Positions 34,675 to 46,656 of a stretch of DNA of 64,000 bases are shown here, piece after piece (position 1 is the first letter of the stretch; each line of letters starts with the position of its first letter). A model generated the notes under the pieces. The model made no database searches. It saw only the letters and a list, made by a program, of their open reading frames with translations, and was not told where the DNA came from. Source of the DNA: Mauremys mutica (taxonomy: Eukaryota; Chordata; Testudines; Geoemydidae). The translations under genes and the position numbers were made by a program. The stretch spans positions 9,021,053-9,085,052 of the forward strand of contig NC_059079.1 in the NCBI RefSeq assembly GCF_020497125.1, given 5' to 3'.

Positions 34675-35082
34675 GACTTTGTCTACACTTATGGCAGCAT
34701 GTAGAGTACTGCATGTCCCTCAGCATGGGTATACATAACAATGGAGACAGTAAGACAACGCCAAAACCTTAGGGCATATACCCTACATGGCTCTTTAGAC
34801 ACCCAAGCACTGCCTCCCACATTTAAATTGCTATTATTAGCAGTGTAATATCCTGCTGCCTCCCCACTGCGGAGTCTTTCCTCATCCCAGGGAAAGCCTC
34901 TGGCAGCAGGGAAAGGCTCTGACCACCGCTAGAGCCTTTCCCATTCCTCCCCACCCAACCCCCACCATAAACTTTCACTGCTGTGTGTAGTGACACACCA
35001 CAGTGTGGACACAGCTTGCTTTTCACTGCTGTGTACAGTTACACGTACCCTACATGCTGCTGCCAGCCAGTGCAGACAAAGC
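34675..35082. mobile_element. MITE with GTCTACACT-type ends, about 408 bp
   Basis: The left end ACTTTGTCTACACTTATGGC leads to AGCATGTAG. The right end, reverse-complemented, reads GCTTTGTCTGCACTGGCTGG, then CAGCAGCATGTAGGG. The inverted repeats span about 30-35 bp. The target duplication is not clear (CAAAG-like sequence on both sides). Likely Harbinger or related DNA transposon. Confidence 0.65.
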
Positions 35083-35848
35083 AAAAGTGTTTAATAAACC
35101 AGTACATCTTGATGGTACAAAAGTAAACTGCAAACAGACATCATTTTCAGAAATATACAAAGGAACTTTTACTACATTTTCTGCAGTTTATATGAATATT
35201 TTCATAAAAATGAAGGCCCAAAACTGTCATCCCTTAAAATGATTATTCTCAGCTAGCCCATGATACATATAGATGCCACTTACTAAAAGAGAGGAAATCT
35301 GGGCTGGGAATTGGTTTCTGCTCCAAAAGGCAGTTTAGAATAGTAATAATGGTGTTTAAAACACAGCTGATGGAGAGCAACTTTAATAGGTATCAGACAG
35401 ATGGTGGTTTTTCACTTTTTTATAACTATGAATGTGCCTTTGTGATCTTTGCAGTTTTGTTTTATCTCTTAGGACAGGATTCTACTACTATTGAAATCAA
35501 TGGGAGTTTTGCCATTCACTTAAATGGGAGCAGAACCTGAAAGCTTAGTGCTTTACAGGCATGGGATCACATTGCAATAGGATGCTAGTTATGAAGGCAA
35601 TCCCAATTTTTGTCTGCTGTGGATTCAGTATTTCTTTGAGCAGTATGCTAGCATTATAGCCTTTTGAATGATGTGTCTGATTTTAGTTTTCAGATTTAAA
35701 TGTTTGTATAAGTGGAAGACCTTCATTTCAGAAAATATTTTGACAATTGAGACCCTCAATAACTGGTAACCACATGTGCTTTACATGTTCACTATCCTAA
35801 AGAGAGTTATAGGTTGACATCTAACTTTGAAATAACAGAGGGTCAGAT
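35083..35848. other. Intronic sequence with an old repeat
   Basis: No gene. Around 35470-35545 TTGAAATCAATGGGAGTTTT followed by GCCATTCACTTAAATGGGAG is a decayed, self-duplicated ancient repeat of the TTGACTTCAATGG type. Confidence 0.45.
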
Positions 35849-36150
35849 AATTAGAGCCCTGCAAATTCACGGATATCTACGGACCATTTTTGCAGATTGC
35901 AGCTCAGATGCGGGTACCAATTTTGTAACTGTGCAGGGCTCTGCAGCACACACTCACCCGAACAGAGCGGCTGTCACCCAGCCCTCAGGCTCCAGCTCAG
36001 CTCTCTGAATCACACAGCAGTGGGTTGCAATATGTGGCAATGGCCTGTTGGGCATTCTGGGAGTTGTAGGCCGCAGCTTGCTCCAATGAAGGAGGAAAAC
36101 TACAATTCCCAGAAGGGAATGAGCCAAGTGCCATTTTGAAAGAGGTGAGG
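35849..36150. repeat. Candidate short DNA-transposon remnants
   Basis: AGAGCCCTGCAAATTCACGG (from 35851) and CTGTGCAGGGCTCT (ending 35943) are short inverted ends resembling a hAT family known from many vertebrates. Nearby, GGCATTCTGGGAGTTGTAGG and AAAACTACAATTCCCAGAAG (36050-36115) form a second inverted pair typical of another widespread repeat. No target duplications confirmed. Confidence 0.4.
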
Positions 36151-37137
36151 TTGTACTTTAAACTAGCAGGTGGCAATGCACGTCAATGCAGTTGCAACCA
36201 TTTACAACAGGTCTGAGTTTCTCCCCAAAAAGTATTTTATATGTTAGCCTTCTATAGTTCAAAAATAAGTTATTTAAAAGTTGAACAAAATTAAGTAAAT
36301 CTAATGAAGTGGATGACTTGATACAAAGTAGATTATAACTTATTCCAGCTAATTAATATCATTTGCACTTCATCTTCACTGCACTTTTTATCGACTTGTT
36401 AATTCAAAATATATCTGAATATATACACTTGTCTTGTAGAACAAGAAAAGACTCACCCAGTATTTGTCAGTAATTTATATGATAAGGTGGTGGTACACCA
36501 ATCAATGCAATAAAAATCATATTTACAGTAATTAAAGGTTGAATCTGAAATTTTACAAAACTTTAGTTAATTATGACCTCTTGAACACAGATCACAATGA
36601 ACAACCTACCTAGTCATAACATGTTTGTTATAAAAGAGGATGGAAGATGTAATGACTCTTGGCAGAGTTCCACATTCTGGTTTAAATTAGAGTAAAAGAA
36701 GAGAGCAGCTTCATTCAAGAACCATATTACATTTTTAACACTTAAACAGCATAACAGGAGACTAACATGAACAAATACACATTTTTAAAAAGCTTTTGAA
36801 AAGTCCATTTAACATTGTGAATATTTTTGCATCAGACCTGAGATACATGTCCCTCTGTGGGACAACTTCATTCTTTCAACTTCTTCATTTCAATTGTCAA
36901 AAATGAATATAAAAGGAAAAAAAAATACTTCACAGCCAATTTTAACAACGTTGTTCATGGAAATCAATTTCTGATTTATCTGGAACTGCGGCAGATATAC
37001 TAGATACAGCTATGTCAAAATAACAGAACAGTCCAGACATGGAGGCCAACATTTCTAAAAGTAGATGCCTAGAGTTAGGCTCTGACATCCATATTTGATT
37101 ATCTAAACTAGAGGTCTGTTTTTCAAAAGTTATACAA
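36151..37137. other. AT-rich intronic stretch
   Basis: No gene. Around 37038-37130, GAGGCCAACATTTCTAAAAG and GATGCCTAGAGTTAGGC form an old repeat related to the palindrome at 41672. Confidence 0.55.
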
Positions 37138-40095
37138 ATAATAATGGGGGATTTCAACTAACCCCGTATTAACTGGATACATGCACCCTCAGGATGTGAT
37201 GCAGAGATAAAGTTTCTAGACACCATAAATGACTGCTTCATGAGCAGCTAGTTTTGGAACCCACAAGGGGAGAGGCAATACTTAATTTAGTCCTAAATGG
37301 AGCATAGGATCTGCTCCAAGAGGTGAATTTAGCTGAACTGCTCGGTAATAGCAACCATAATATAATTAAATTTAACATCCTTGTGAGGGACCCAAAGAAT
37401 CTCACCACAGTAGCATTTAACTTCAGAAAGGGGAACTACACAAAAATTAGGAAGCTAGTTAAATGGAAATTAAAAGATAGAGTCACAAAAGGGAAATGCC
37501 TGCAAAGTGCATGGAAATATAAGAACACCATAATAGAGGCTCAAATTAAATGTCAATAGAGGTGGTTTTGGAACAAATTGATGAATTAAACAGTAATAAG
37601 TCACCAGGACCAGATCATATTCATCTGAAGGAACTCAAATATGAAATTGCAGAACTGTGAAATGTAACCTATCATTTAAATCAGTTTATGTACCATATGA
37701 CTGGGGAATAGTTAATGTGACACCAATTTTTAAAAAAGTCTCCAGCTGCAATCTTGGCAATTGCAAGCCAGTAAATCTAACTTCAGTATCAGGCAAATTG
37801 GTTGAAACTATAGTAAAGAACAGAATTATTAGACACATAGATGAACATGATTTGTTGGAGAAGAGTCAACACTGCTTTTCTAAAGGAAAATCATGCCTCA
37901 CCAATGTATTGGAATTCTTTGAGGAGGTCAACAGGTATGTGAACAGGGGTGATCCACCAAATATAGTGTGCTTGGACTTTCAAAAATCTTTGACTAGGTC
38001 CCTCCATAGACTCTTAAGTAAAGTAAGCATCATGGGATTAGAGGGGAGGTCATCTATTGGATCAGTAACTGGTTAAAGATAGGAAACTAAGGGTAAGAAT
38101 AAATGGTCACTTTTCACAATGGAGAGAGGTAAATACTGCTGTCCCCCAGAGAGCTGTACTGGGACCTAAGTTCCCTGTAAGCTGTGTGGCTACCCAAGCA
38201 GCCTATTTAGCACCAGATAGGTGCTTAGGGAACCTGCCTGGCCAGGACCTGCCGCAGCCGGGGAAGAGGCACCCCTTACCCGGCCCCAACCTAGCCTGGC
38301 CCCCAACCTGCTGTGGCTGGGGGAGTGGCGGTCTGAACCCAGCCTGGACCTACCACGGCCAGGGGAAGGGAGGCCCAAACCCAACTCTGGCCTGGACCTG
38401 CTATGGCTGGGCATCCCTCCTTTGTCCCCTGGCCCCAACTAGCCCCTCCCCCAGCCCGGAACTGCCATGGCGCCCCTCCCCAGGCCTAGAACTGCCACAG
38501 CCTGGGGAAGGGCACCTATCCTGCAGCCCCAGAGCTGGCACGGTGGGGAGAGGCACCTTTCCCCCCCAGCCCAGGTGCTGCTCTGGGGAATGAGAGCTGG
38601 GGAGAGAGAGAGCTGGGGAGAATCCTCGCTCCCTGCCGCAGCCCAAGAGCGCCCTCCTGCACCCCAAATTCCTCATCCCTGGCCCCACCCCAGAGCCCGC
38701 ATCCCCTAGGTCCCCACCCAGCCCTGAGCCCCTCATCCCCAGCCCCACCCCAGAGCCCGCACCCCCAGCCACAGCCCTCACCCGCTCACACACTCCAACC
38801 CTCTGCCCCAGTCCTGAGCCCCTTATCCCCAGCCCCACCCCAGAGCCCACACCCCCAGCAGGAGCCTTCACACCCCTGCACTCCAACCCTCTGCCGCAGC
38901 TCTGAGCCCCATCCCACACTACAAACCCCTCGGCCCCACTCCCACCACATGAATTTTGTTATGTGCACCAATATGAAGATGATGTGTGATACATGTGTGG
39001 GAAAAATTAAAGGGAACACTGACTGAGACAAGTGCTATTCAACATGCTCATCAATGATCTGGAAAAAGAGACGAACAGGTAGGTGGTAAAATTTGCAGAT
39101 GATACAAAGTAAGTCAAGAGATTTAAGTCCAAAGCAGACTCCAAAGAGTTACAGAGAGTTCTCAAAACTGAGTGACTGGGCGACAAAATGGCAGATGAAA
39201 TTCAGTGTTAATAACTGTAAAGTAATGCACACTGGAAAACAATCCCAACTACACATACAAAATGATGGGATCTAAATTAGCCCTTACCACTCAAGAAAGA
39301 GATCTTGGCATCACTGTGAATAGTTCTCTGAAAACGTCCACTCAATGTGCAGCAGCAGTCAAAAACACTAACAGAATGTTAGGAACCATTAGGAAAGAGA
39401 TAGCTACTAAGACAGTAAATATCATCATGCCACTATATAAATCCAGGGTATGCCCACACCTTGAATACTACGTGCAGTTCTGTTCACCCCATCTTTAAAA
39501 AAAAATTAGAATTGAAATAGACACAGAGAAGGGCAACTAAAATTATTAGGGGTATGGAACGGCTGTCATATGAGGAGAGATTAAAAAGACTGGGACTTTT
39601 CAGCTTGGAAAAGAGACAACTAATGGGGGATATGATAGAGGTCTATAAAATTATGAATGGTGTGGAGAAAGTAAATAAGGAACTGGGTTTTTTTATTCCT
39701 TCACATAACACACGAACCGTGGGTCATCCGATTAAATTAATAGGCAGCAGGTTTAAAAACAAACAAAAGAAAGTACTACTTCTCACAATGCACAGCCAAC
39801 TTGTGGAACTCATTGCCAAGAGATGTTGTGATGGCCAAAACTATCGCGGAGTTCAAAACAGAATTAGGTACGTTCATGGAGGATAGATCCATCAATGGCT
39901 ATCAGTCCAGATGGTCAGCAAGGCAACCCCATGCTCTGGGTGTCTCTAGCCTCAGACTGCCATAAGCTGGGATGATCGCATGATGACTGTCCGTTCTGTT
40001 CATTCCCTCTGAAGCACCTGGCATTGGTCATTATCAGAAGACAGGATACTAGGCTAGCTGGACCATTGGACTGACCCAGTATGGTTGTTCTTATA
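37138..40095 (+). mobile_element. CR1 LINE copy split by a hAT insertion
   Basis: It starts at the endonuclease motif (IMGDFN encoded near 37141) and ends at the CR1 3' signature GGACTGACCCAGTATGGTTG (about 40085). The endonuclease SDH motif has become SNH (GNSNHNI). A deletion joins the linker (stop near 37558) to the reverse transcriptase N-terminus (EQIDELNSNKSPGPD, near 37577). The middle region encodes ETIVKNRIIRHIDEHDLLEK and is interrupted by an 856-bp hAT element. After it the frame resumes in pieces ([47 protein letters not shown]). Many frameshifts: an old, dead copy. Confidence 0.9.
38166..39021. mobile_element. hAT element inserted into the CR1 copy, 856 bp
   Basis: The ends CTAAGTTCCCTGTAAGC and TTAAAGGGAACACTG are inverted repeats. 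ACTGGGAC before (38158-38165) and ACTGAGAC after (39022-39029) are an 8-bp target duplication with one mismatch, and the CR1 sequence reads across the gap when one copy is removed. The interior is C-rich with imperfect repeats of a CCCCACCCCAGAGCCC type around 38680-38860. Its open frames are low-complexity and not a transposase. Confidence 0.88.
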
Positions 40096-40249
40096 AGCAC
40101 AACTTCGCATCAGTGCAGCCCATCTACATTAGGGATTTGCACCTGTGTAATTAAATGGACAACCAATGAAATTTTTTTAATGTGGACAAGGACAAACTTT
40201 ATTAACAAACAGGAAGACAAGTATAAAAGAACATTCTCTAATTTGCTAT

Positions 40250-40513
40250 GGCCTTGTCTACACTAAAGGGAAAAGTCGATCTAAGCTACGCAATTTGAGT
40301 TTCGTGAACAGCGTAACTCAAATTGACATAGCTTAGATCTAGTTACCACGGGGTCCACACTACTCCCTTTACTCTTCTCGATCAGGTGGAATATAGGATT
40401 CTATGGGAGAGTGACTGGCGGGCGATTTAGCAGGTCTTCACTAGACCCGCTAAATCGACCACCAATGCATCAATCACCGCAGCATCAATCCTCCAGTAAG
40501 TGTAGACAAGCCC
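40250..40513. mobile_element. Harbinger-type MITE, 264 bp
   Basis: The ends GGCCTTGTCTACACT and AGTGTAGACAAGCCC are 15-bp inverted repeats with one mismatch, flanked on both sides by TAT (40247-40249 and 40514-40516). Internal halves pair as well (GATCTAAGCTACGCAATTTG against CAAATTGACATAGCTTAGAT). A 3-bp duplication and the terminus shared with the 57.9-kb element suggest PIF/Harbinger; the usual duplication is TWA, so TAT is slightly off. Confidence 0.75.
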
Positions 40514-40551
40514 TATATCTACAGAAAAACCACTAGGGGAGCTCTGTTACT

Positions 40552-41150
40552 CAATAGGATGATAAAAATTACCATACTGAATCAGATCAGTGGTTTAACT
40601 AGTCCAGTGCCCTGTCTCTGACAGTGGCCAATGCAGCTTCTTTAGATGAAAGTACAAGAAAACCTATAGTAGGCAGAATGACCTGCCCCAAGGGAAAATT
40701 TCCTCCTAACCACTACAAGTTGGAGGTTGGCTTATGCCCGGAACAATGATGGTTTATATCTCTGCTAGAACTGTTTTTAAAAAATATTTACTATTAAACC
40801 TCTGGATATTCTTGTTACCCATATAAAAGTCTGAATATTTTTAATTCTGCTAACCTCTTTGCCTCAATGATATCTTGTAGCAATGGGTTCCATACTCTAA
40901 TTATGCACTGTGTATAAAAGTATTCCCCTTTATTATTTTAATTTTATTAACTGTCTCTTTGAAATGTATTATGAGAAAGTGTGATTAGAAGTTCCCACCA
41001 TTCCTTTAATATACTATTAATCTTTTTGTGTACTTTTATCATGCCCCCTTACTAATCTCTTCACTAAAATGAACAGTGCAGATCCTTTCAATCTTTTTAT
41101 ATGAGTTTTTCCATGCCCCCTAATCATTCTCATCCAAATCAAACTGAGCT
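40552..41150 (-). mobile_element. Old CR1 LINE 3' fragment, antisense
   Basis: The complement of CR1 3' UTR and C-terminal sequence runs from CTGAATCAGATCAGTGG through CCTCCTAACC, AGCAATGGGTTCCATACTCT and ATCATGCCCCCTTACTAATC to GTTTTTCCATGCCCCCTAAT. More diverged than the copy at 9779-10508 and of a different subfamily. No open frame remains. Confidence 0.75.
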
Positions 41151-41671
41151 GCTAAGATCTCACACACTGTCCTTAACACAGAGATAGATTTACTCACATT
41201 GCAAGGAAACCACAAGGTACTGAATTCAGAAAGTCCAAAATATTTGTTTTTCCATAATTAAGCTACTATGCAGAATGTATTTGATGCTGCAAAGATAGTG
41301 AAATAAAGAAATTCCTTTCCAATTTATTTCTACCAAAGATTTCCTACAAAGATTCAGATTTACTAGAAGAGGTGCAAGCACTTCTAAAAAACATATCACC
41401 AAAGTCCAAACAGGCCATCCTGCCAAAGCACATTGATTAAAATGGATATGATACTAACCATACACAAATTTATTTTCAAGTGTTTATTATAAAGGGCCAG
41501 ATTATTAAACAGTCCTCCAGTTTTATCGCCAAAATTATTTGCATCTAAATTTTACCTGTACTTTCATGTAATGGGCACTGCAAAAACAGAAGCCTAGTTA
41601 AGGGGGTAGTAGAAAATTTGGTCCCAAATGTCCACAGTTTCTTTGCAAAGTATTTAGGCCTACATTTGCAA
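41151..41671. other. Intronic sequence, no gene seen
   Basis: Nothing recognised. Confidence 0.5.
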
Positions 41672-41701
41672 ATTTAGGTGCCTAAAATTAGGCACCTAAA
41701 T
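41672..41701. repeat. Perfect 14-bp palindrome arms of an old repeat
   Basis: ATTTAGGTGCCTAA and TTAGGCACCTAAAT are perfect inverted repeats separated by AA. This GGTGCCTAA palindrome is the core of an old repeat found widely in sauropsids; a relative is near 37060. Confidence 0.7.
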
Positions 41702-43840
41702 CCACATCTAAATAAGTTAAATGTTTTCCAAAGTTTCCCCTACAATTCCTGTATCTGTGGGAGACATATAAGAGGACTAACCAGACATTACAATGTAGTT
41801 AACAATACCACACTAACAGAAGATGGTACATATAATCCATTGTAATGGGTTTTTTCCCTCTTTAATCTGTTATTTTACCAAGGCCAGAAGGTGCTTCTGT
41901 GCAGGAATCTTGACTGGCATTATTCACTTAACCAAGGAATTAGCTGACCAGCTACTGACACCAACTGGTGGTGGGACTGTGGTATTAAAGCTTCAGTGGA
42001 GTAAAAACAAGATTTTTGAACTGTTAAATGTACTGACTCTAATCTGGAGATGACTAAAGTGAGAAAATGTATTTCGTCATGATAATAGAGAGATTCTCAG
42101 GCAACTCAAAGAGGATTGCTCTGTATGGAACACCGGATGTCTTAGGAATCACTGCTTATATAATCTGAAGGCATTGGAGAGCACCATAACCATAGTATAC
42201 TGATGTTCCTTGATAGAGGTAACGAGAGAAATTACATCTGAAAGGGCTAGGAGCATTTCCTGTTCAGATTACACCTCATAGGCTATGGGGTTCTCTCCTT
42301 TCTATACACTATCTTTTATGTGCAGAGTTGATAAATGCAAGTTTTCTAATCCTAGAAGGAGCATATCAGTACTGGACCTGAGGTAGGAAAACTATTGTTA
42401 TGGGAATACTCTGTCCACATAGATTTTCCTGGCTTTGGAGGTAACTTGTTTCTCCTTCTGTAATAAGGGATTTGGTTCAGCCTGAAAGAAGATTTGGTTC
42501 AGCTCCTCTCTCTCTCTGGACATCTCATCTCCCATCCATTAGCCATAGGCCAAGAGAGCTTCAGGGTGGGAGACCACAGGATTGAACACTTTTTTTTTTC
42601 ATTTTTTGCATTCTTCCTCTGGGCCTCCTGCTTCTCCTTTAGCTTATCTTGTATCCTGATCTATGCAAGGCTGCTAAAATTGGTCAGTTAATCATATCCA
42701 TGCTGATGAAGGTTTGCATCTATGTTTCTCATTCTGCCAGGCAAGGGGTGAAAGGTGTCCAAGAGGGACTGGTATCCTTCTCTTAGATCTTACACTGAGG
42801 CCTTCTCTTGTGATGACAGGGAGGAATGTTGAAGTGAAATGTACTTGATTCTTGACACTGAATCCTCTTCATAGTAGTCTGAATAAGCAGATCAATCCCA
42901 AAATTGTGGAAATGAATGGGAAGTTAGGTTTTGGGTACTGACTAGACATTCTGTTTTCAGCCACTTCTGAGAGGAAAAAATTAAGAAACTTGCAACTGCT
43001 GTCTCTAAGATGAAGAATAGGAAACTGAGCCCCAGAGGCAGGTAGGCAAGACCAGCAAGAAAAAAAGGAGTCTGCAGATATTAATTAGCTCAGCTGTCTA
43101 CTACGATGAATGATGGAGAGAGCAACCCAAACACTATGAAGCAGTGTCTTGGCAGAGAACTCAAACCAGTGAATCAGAAAAGCCACACATCCTTCCAGTG
43201 TGGCCTCCAGATCCATGCTGATCTTTGAAATAATTTAGACTCCAATCATAAAATGCCTGAAATATGTATTCCTGGGTCACGTTGAAGAGGCCAGGTACAC
43301 ACTCCAAGTTACCTTGAAGAATAGTCATACATCAAAGTCCTGTCTTGATACAATCAGGAAGATATTGTTGATACAGTGAGAGCAAACCCATCCTTTCCCC
43401 AGGAGTCATATGCCTCTGATAGGCTCCCAACCTTTATTGGCCCAGATAGGTGAAGGATGAACATGGTAGAACATCACAGTGCTGATAATCCACTGGACCA
43501 GCTGTGGATTGATAGTTTGATCTATTAATGAAGGGCAGAAAAGAGAAACTACAATTAATCTAAATATTATTTTTCATCTAACCTGTAGGATTTCAAAAGT
43601 GAAAGTTATTTTATTTTAGCTGATCATATGCACAGATAACCACACTACTATTTCACCCTGAAATGACTGCACTGGCTCCCAATGAAACTGGTATCCCCCT
43701 AAAATTACCTTTTGTTACTTAAACAATAGTAAAATGGCATCAGAAAAATCTATATTCTCACTGGGCTATAGCTAGGATAATACAGTGGGCAGACTTTAAA
43801 AAAACGTCTAGTGGTTTGGGAGATATTACTACTACTAGAG
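41702..43840. other. Intronic stretch, no gene seen
   Basis: Unique-looking sequence with a poly-T near 42590. Short open frames have no domains. Confidence 0.55.
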
Positions 43841-44018
43841 AAAGGATGGCACAGCAGTTAGCATACTAGCCTGGGCTATCGGAGACCCAGCTTCAGTTTC
43901 TGCTCTATCACTGATACCTTTGTCATCTTGGACAAGTAATTTAGCATCTCTGTCCTCAGTTCCCTATTTTTTAAAAATGAGATAATAGCAATTGCCTACT
44001 ACAGAGGTGCGTTGTGAG
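43841..44018 (+). repeat. MIR-like CORE-SINE
   Basis: GATGGCACAGCAGTTAGCAT, ATCTTGGACAAGTAATTTAG and CTCTGTCCTCAGTTCCC follow the MIR order, ending AGAGGTGCGTTGTGAGG. It is cut off where the next block begins. Confidence 0.7.
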
Positions 44019-44019
44019 G

Positions 44020-44734
44020 TGTCACTGGAGTTCGTACTCCATGGCACCCTCTAGCTCTTGGCCGGGTCCGATCTCTCACCTCATCTTCTCATCTGCAGTC
44101 TCACCAATCCAGTTATAACAGACTGAGACCTCCAGATGAACCCTGGATAGTCTGTCCCTTCCAGGGGTGTCAGAAAACACAACAAAACAAACAGATTGCC
44201 CCATGGGTATGGTAAAGCTCACATCCGTCAAAGAGGCTTTGAATCAACTGTGGCCCCAGCTGTAAGGCCCCACTGCTCTAGAACGCAAGCCTGCAGAGCT
44301 ACCAGAAAGCTGACACCTCCAGTTGGCCACCCAGCAGCAGTTGTAACTAGTTTGCACTCCACTTCCCATGACCCACTGTGGACACAGACCATGCAAAGTT
44401 CCAGCTCAAAGGTTTGACAGACAGCAGCATCATGGCTCCAGATTGGCTCTCTGCTCTGTATAAGTCCCAGGGGCATTCCAGGTAGTGTCCAGGCAATGGT
44501 GCAGATCTCCTGTAGCTGACATGACCTTTCCCGCTCCTTGCTCCTGAATTCCTGGCTTTGACCTTGGCTTGATTTGGACTTTGCCTCCTGACTTGGACCC
44601 TAAAACCTCACTCAGACTCTGACCATTGGTATCAACCTGGTCTGGAACCCGATTACAACTCCGCAGCTACTCCAGCCTCAGGTTGGTCCCTGCTCTGATC
44701 CTTGGCCCTCACTGCCCTTGTTGGGATCCTGACA
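44020..44734 (-). repeat. Probable Gypsy-type LTR, antisense
   Basis: On the minus strand the block starts TGTCAGGATCCCAAC (from 44734) and has the same run of GGTCAGAG/GTCAAAGCC words seen at 12.7 and 27.9 kb, in opposite orientation. Its lower end could be the TGTC at 44020 or at 44168; neither gives a matching target duplication with CCAGC on the right. Confidence 0.45.
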
Positions 44735-44999
44735 CCAGCCAGGGTCACTAGATAACAAGGACAAGCATATCTCAAGTGGAAAAGCGTCAGGCCCTCCCTT
44801 CCTCCAGGGTGGAAGCCAGCTCTTGCTCTAGGAGCTGTAGACTGCGGATCTGCTCTCCTTCCTGGTCTGCCACCAACTGAGTGGGGTTTTCCTCTTTTAA
44901 GCTCCTCCTTCGAAATCTGACATCTCTCACAGGTGAAGTAGGGGGAGGGAGATGTGACTCTTGATGAAGGGGTTGGAAACTGGGTTGGGTAAATACATT

Positions 45000-46300
45000 A
45001 TGATGCCAACATCATAACATTGTACAAAAACAAAGGAGACTAGAGTGACTGCAACAGCTATAGAGGAATTTCTCTCCTTAGTGTTACTGGCAAGGCATTC
45101 ACATAAGCCACTCTTAAAAGCCTACAAGTTCTTGCTGAATGTGTATATCCAGCAAGTCAGTTCAGCTTCCCTGTCAGTAGATCAGCTATCAAGATGGTCT
45201 TCACACTACAGCAACTTCAAGAAAAGTGTCAAGAACAATGAAAACCTCTCTACTTGGCCAGCATAGATGTCAGAGGCTTTTGACTTGGTCTGCAGAAAGG
45301 GCATTTTCCAGGTGCTAGAGAATTGGTTGTCCTCAAATCTTCCTCAGTATGATTTGATCCTTCTGTGATAGTATGAAGGCAACAGTCCAGTAAGATGACG
45401 ATCAATCTGACAGTGGTGTCAATCAAGAATGTGTTTTGGCACCAATCCTCTTCGGTATATTCTTTTCTCTGCTGCTTCATCATGCTTTCTCATCTAACAC
45501 CAAAAGGTATATGCCTCCATGCAAGATCAATGGAAAACATTTCAACACTGCATATCTAAGAGCAAAAAGCATCATCAAAATCTGCTGATAAAAACTTATT
45601 TTCACTGACAACACAGTACTCACTGCACACAGTGAAAAAGAAATCCAGCAACTTTGCAATAGCTTTGTGCTAGCTTGTGATGAATTTGGATTAATCATCA
45701 GTCTAAAGAAGACAATGGATTACAGCACAAGGTGTGTTTGTCTGCACCAGAAGTTTCAATAGCTAATATCTCGCTAGAAGCAGTGCACAAGTTCCGCTCT
45801 CTGGGATTGACTATATCAGATAACTTAGCTGTAGATGACAAGCTTAATTCTCACATCAGAAAGGCAGCTACCGCATTTGGCCAACTGACCAAACATATAT
45901 GAGATAACAGGAACCTATAACTGAACATCAAGATATGGGTCTACCAGACTTGCATTCTGAGCATATTATTGTATGTTGGCGACACCTAGACCACCTACAG
46001 CAGGAATGAGAGGAGGCTAGGCACCATCCACACCCACTATCTTTGCTTATTTCTAAATATCAAATGGGAAAGCCAAAATTCCTGACTCTTCAAGTATTTG
46101 ATAAAGCAAAAATGCCAAGTCTAATCACTAGTCTCAAAACAGACATATCTGTTGGCTTGGCTATCTGCACTGGATGGATGAAGGATGCATTCCAAAGGAT
46201 CTCTTGTATAAAGAACTTGCAGATGCTTCCAGGCTAGTGGGCTGACTTAGGCTCAGGTTTAAGAAGATTTGAAAGAGGGACGTCCAAACTTTTAAAATTA
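45000..46300 (+). pseudogene. Degenerate reverse transcriptase of a non-CR1 LINE
   Basis: Stops and frameshifts are many, but readable pieces in order are an ENLSLLGQHR-like segment near 45240, IRKAATAFGQLTKHI (about 45860-45903), WVYQTCILSILLYVGDT (about 45937-45988), RNERRLGTIHTHYLCLFLNI (about 46008) and WLGYLHWMDEGCIPKDLLYK (about 46150-46212). The pattern KAA.FG.L.K...WVY..C..S.LLYG...T, then WLGH..RM.D.RIPK is that of C-terminal regions of non-LTR retrotransposon reverse transcriptases unlike CR1. The clade is not determined. Old and nonfunctional. Confidence 0.65.
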
Positions 46301-46520
46301 ACTCTTCAAGCTGGGAGACACTGCTAGCAATAGGCTACATTGGAGTGCTATGGTGGCCAGAGAAACCAAGAGTCTGAAAAGAGGTGGTTGAGAGAAAGGA
46401 AAGCGAGAAGAGTAAGAGGAAAGCACAGCAAGCCTCAAGCACTAGCAATGCACTGCCTTCATCCTCTGGACCTGTGCCCTGTGTCTGCACTACTTGTGGC
46501 CAGGACTGCAGCTTGAGAAC

Positions 46521-46656
46521 TGGGGGAGTGGGATAGCTCAGTGGTTTGAGCATTGGCCTGCTAAACCCAGGGTTGAGAGTTCAATCCTTGAGGGGGCCAT
46601 TTAGGGGGTTGGACTAGATGATCTCCTGAGGTCCCTAATAATCTATGATTCTAAGA
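46521..46656 (+). mobile_element. tRNA-derived SINE (turtle type), short form
   Basis: GGGATAGCTCAGTGGTTTGA has the A box (TAGCTCAGTGG) and AGAGTTCAATCCTTGAGG the B box. The tail GGTTGGACTAGATGATCTCC, then GAGGTCCCTAATAATCTATG and ATTCTAAG is the CR1-like 3' end. Same family as 26820-27000 but without the extra internal segment. Confidence 0.9.

Noticed and set aside
38186..38919. Overlapping open frames of 135-172 codons
   Set aside because: They lie in the C-rich interior of the hAT insertion and are repetitive Pro/Gly-rich translations without domains.
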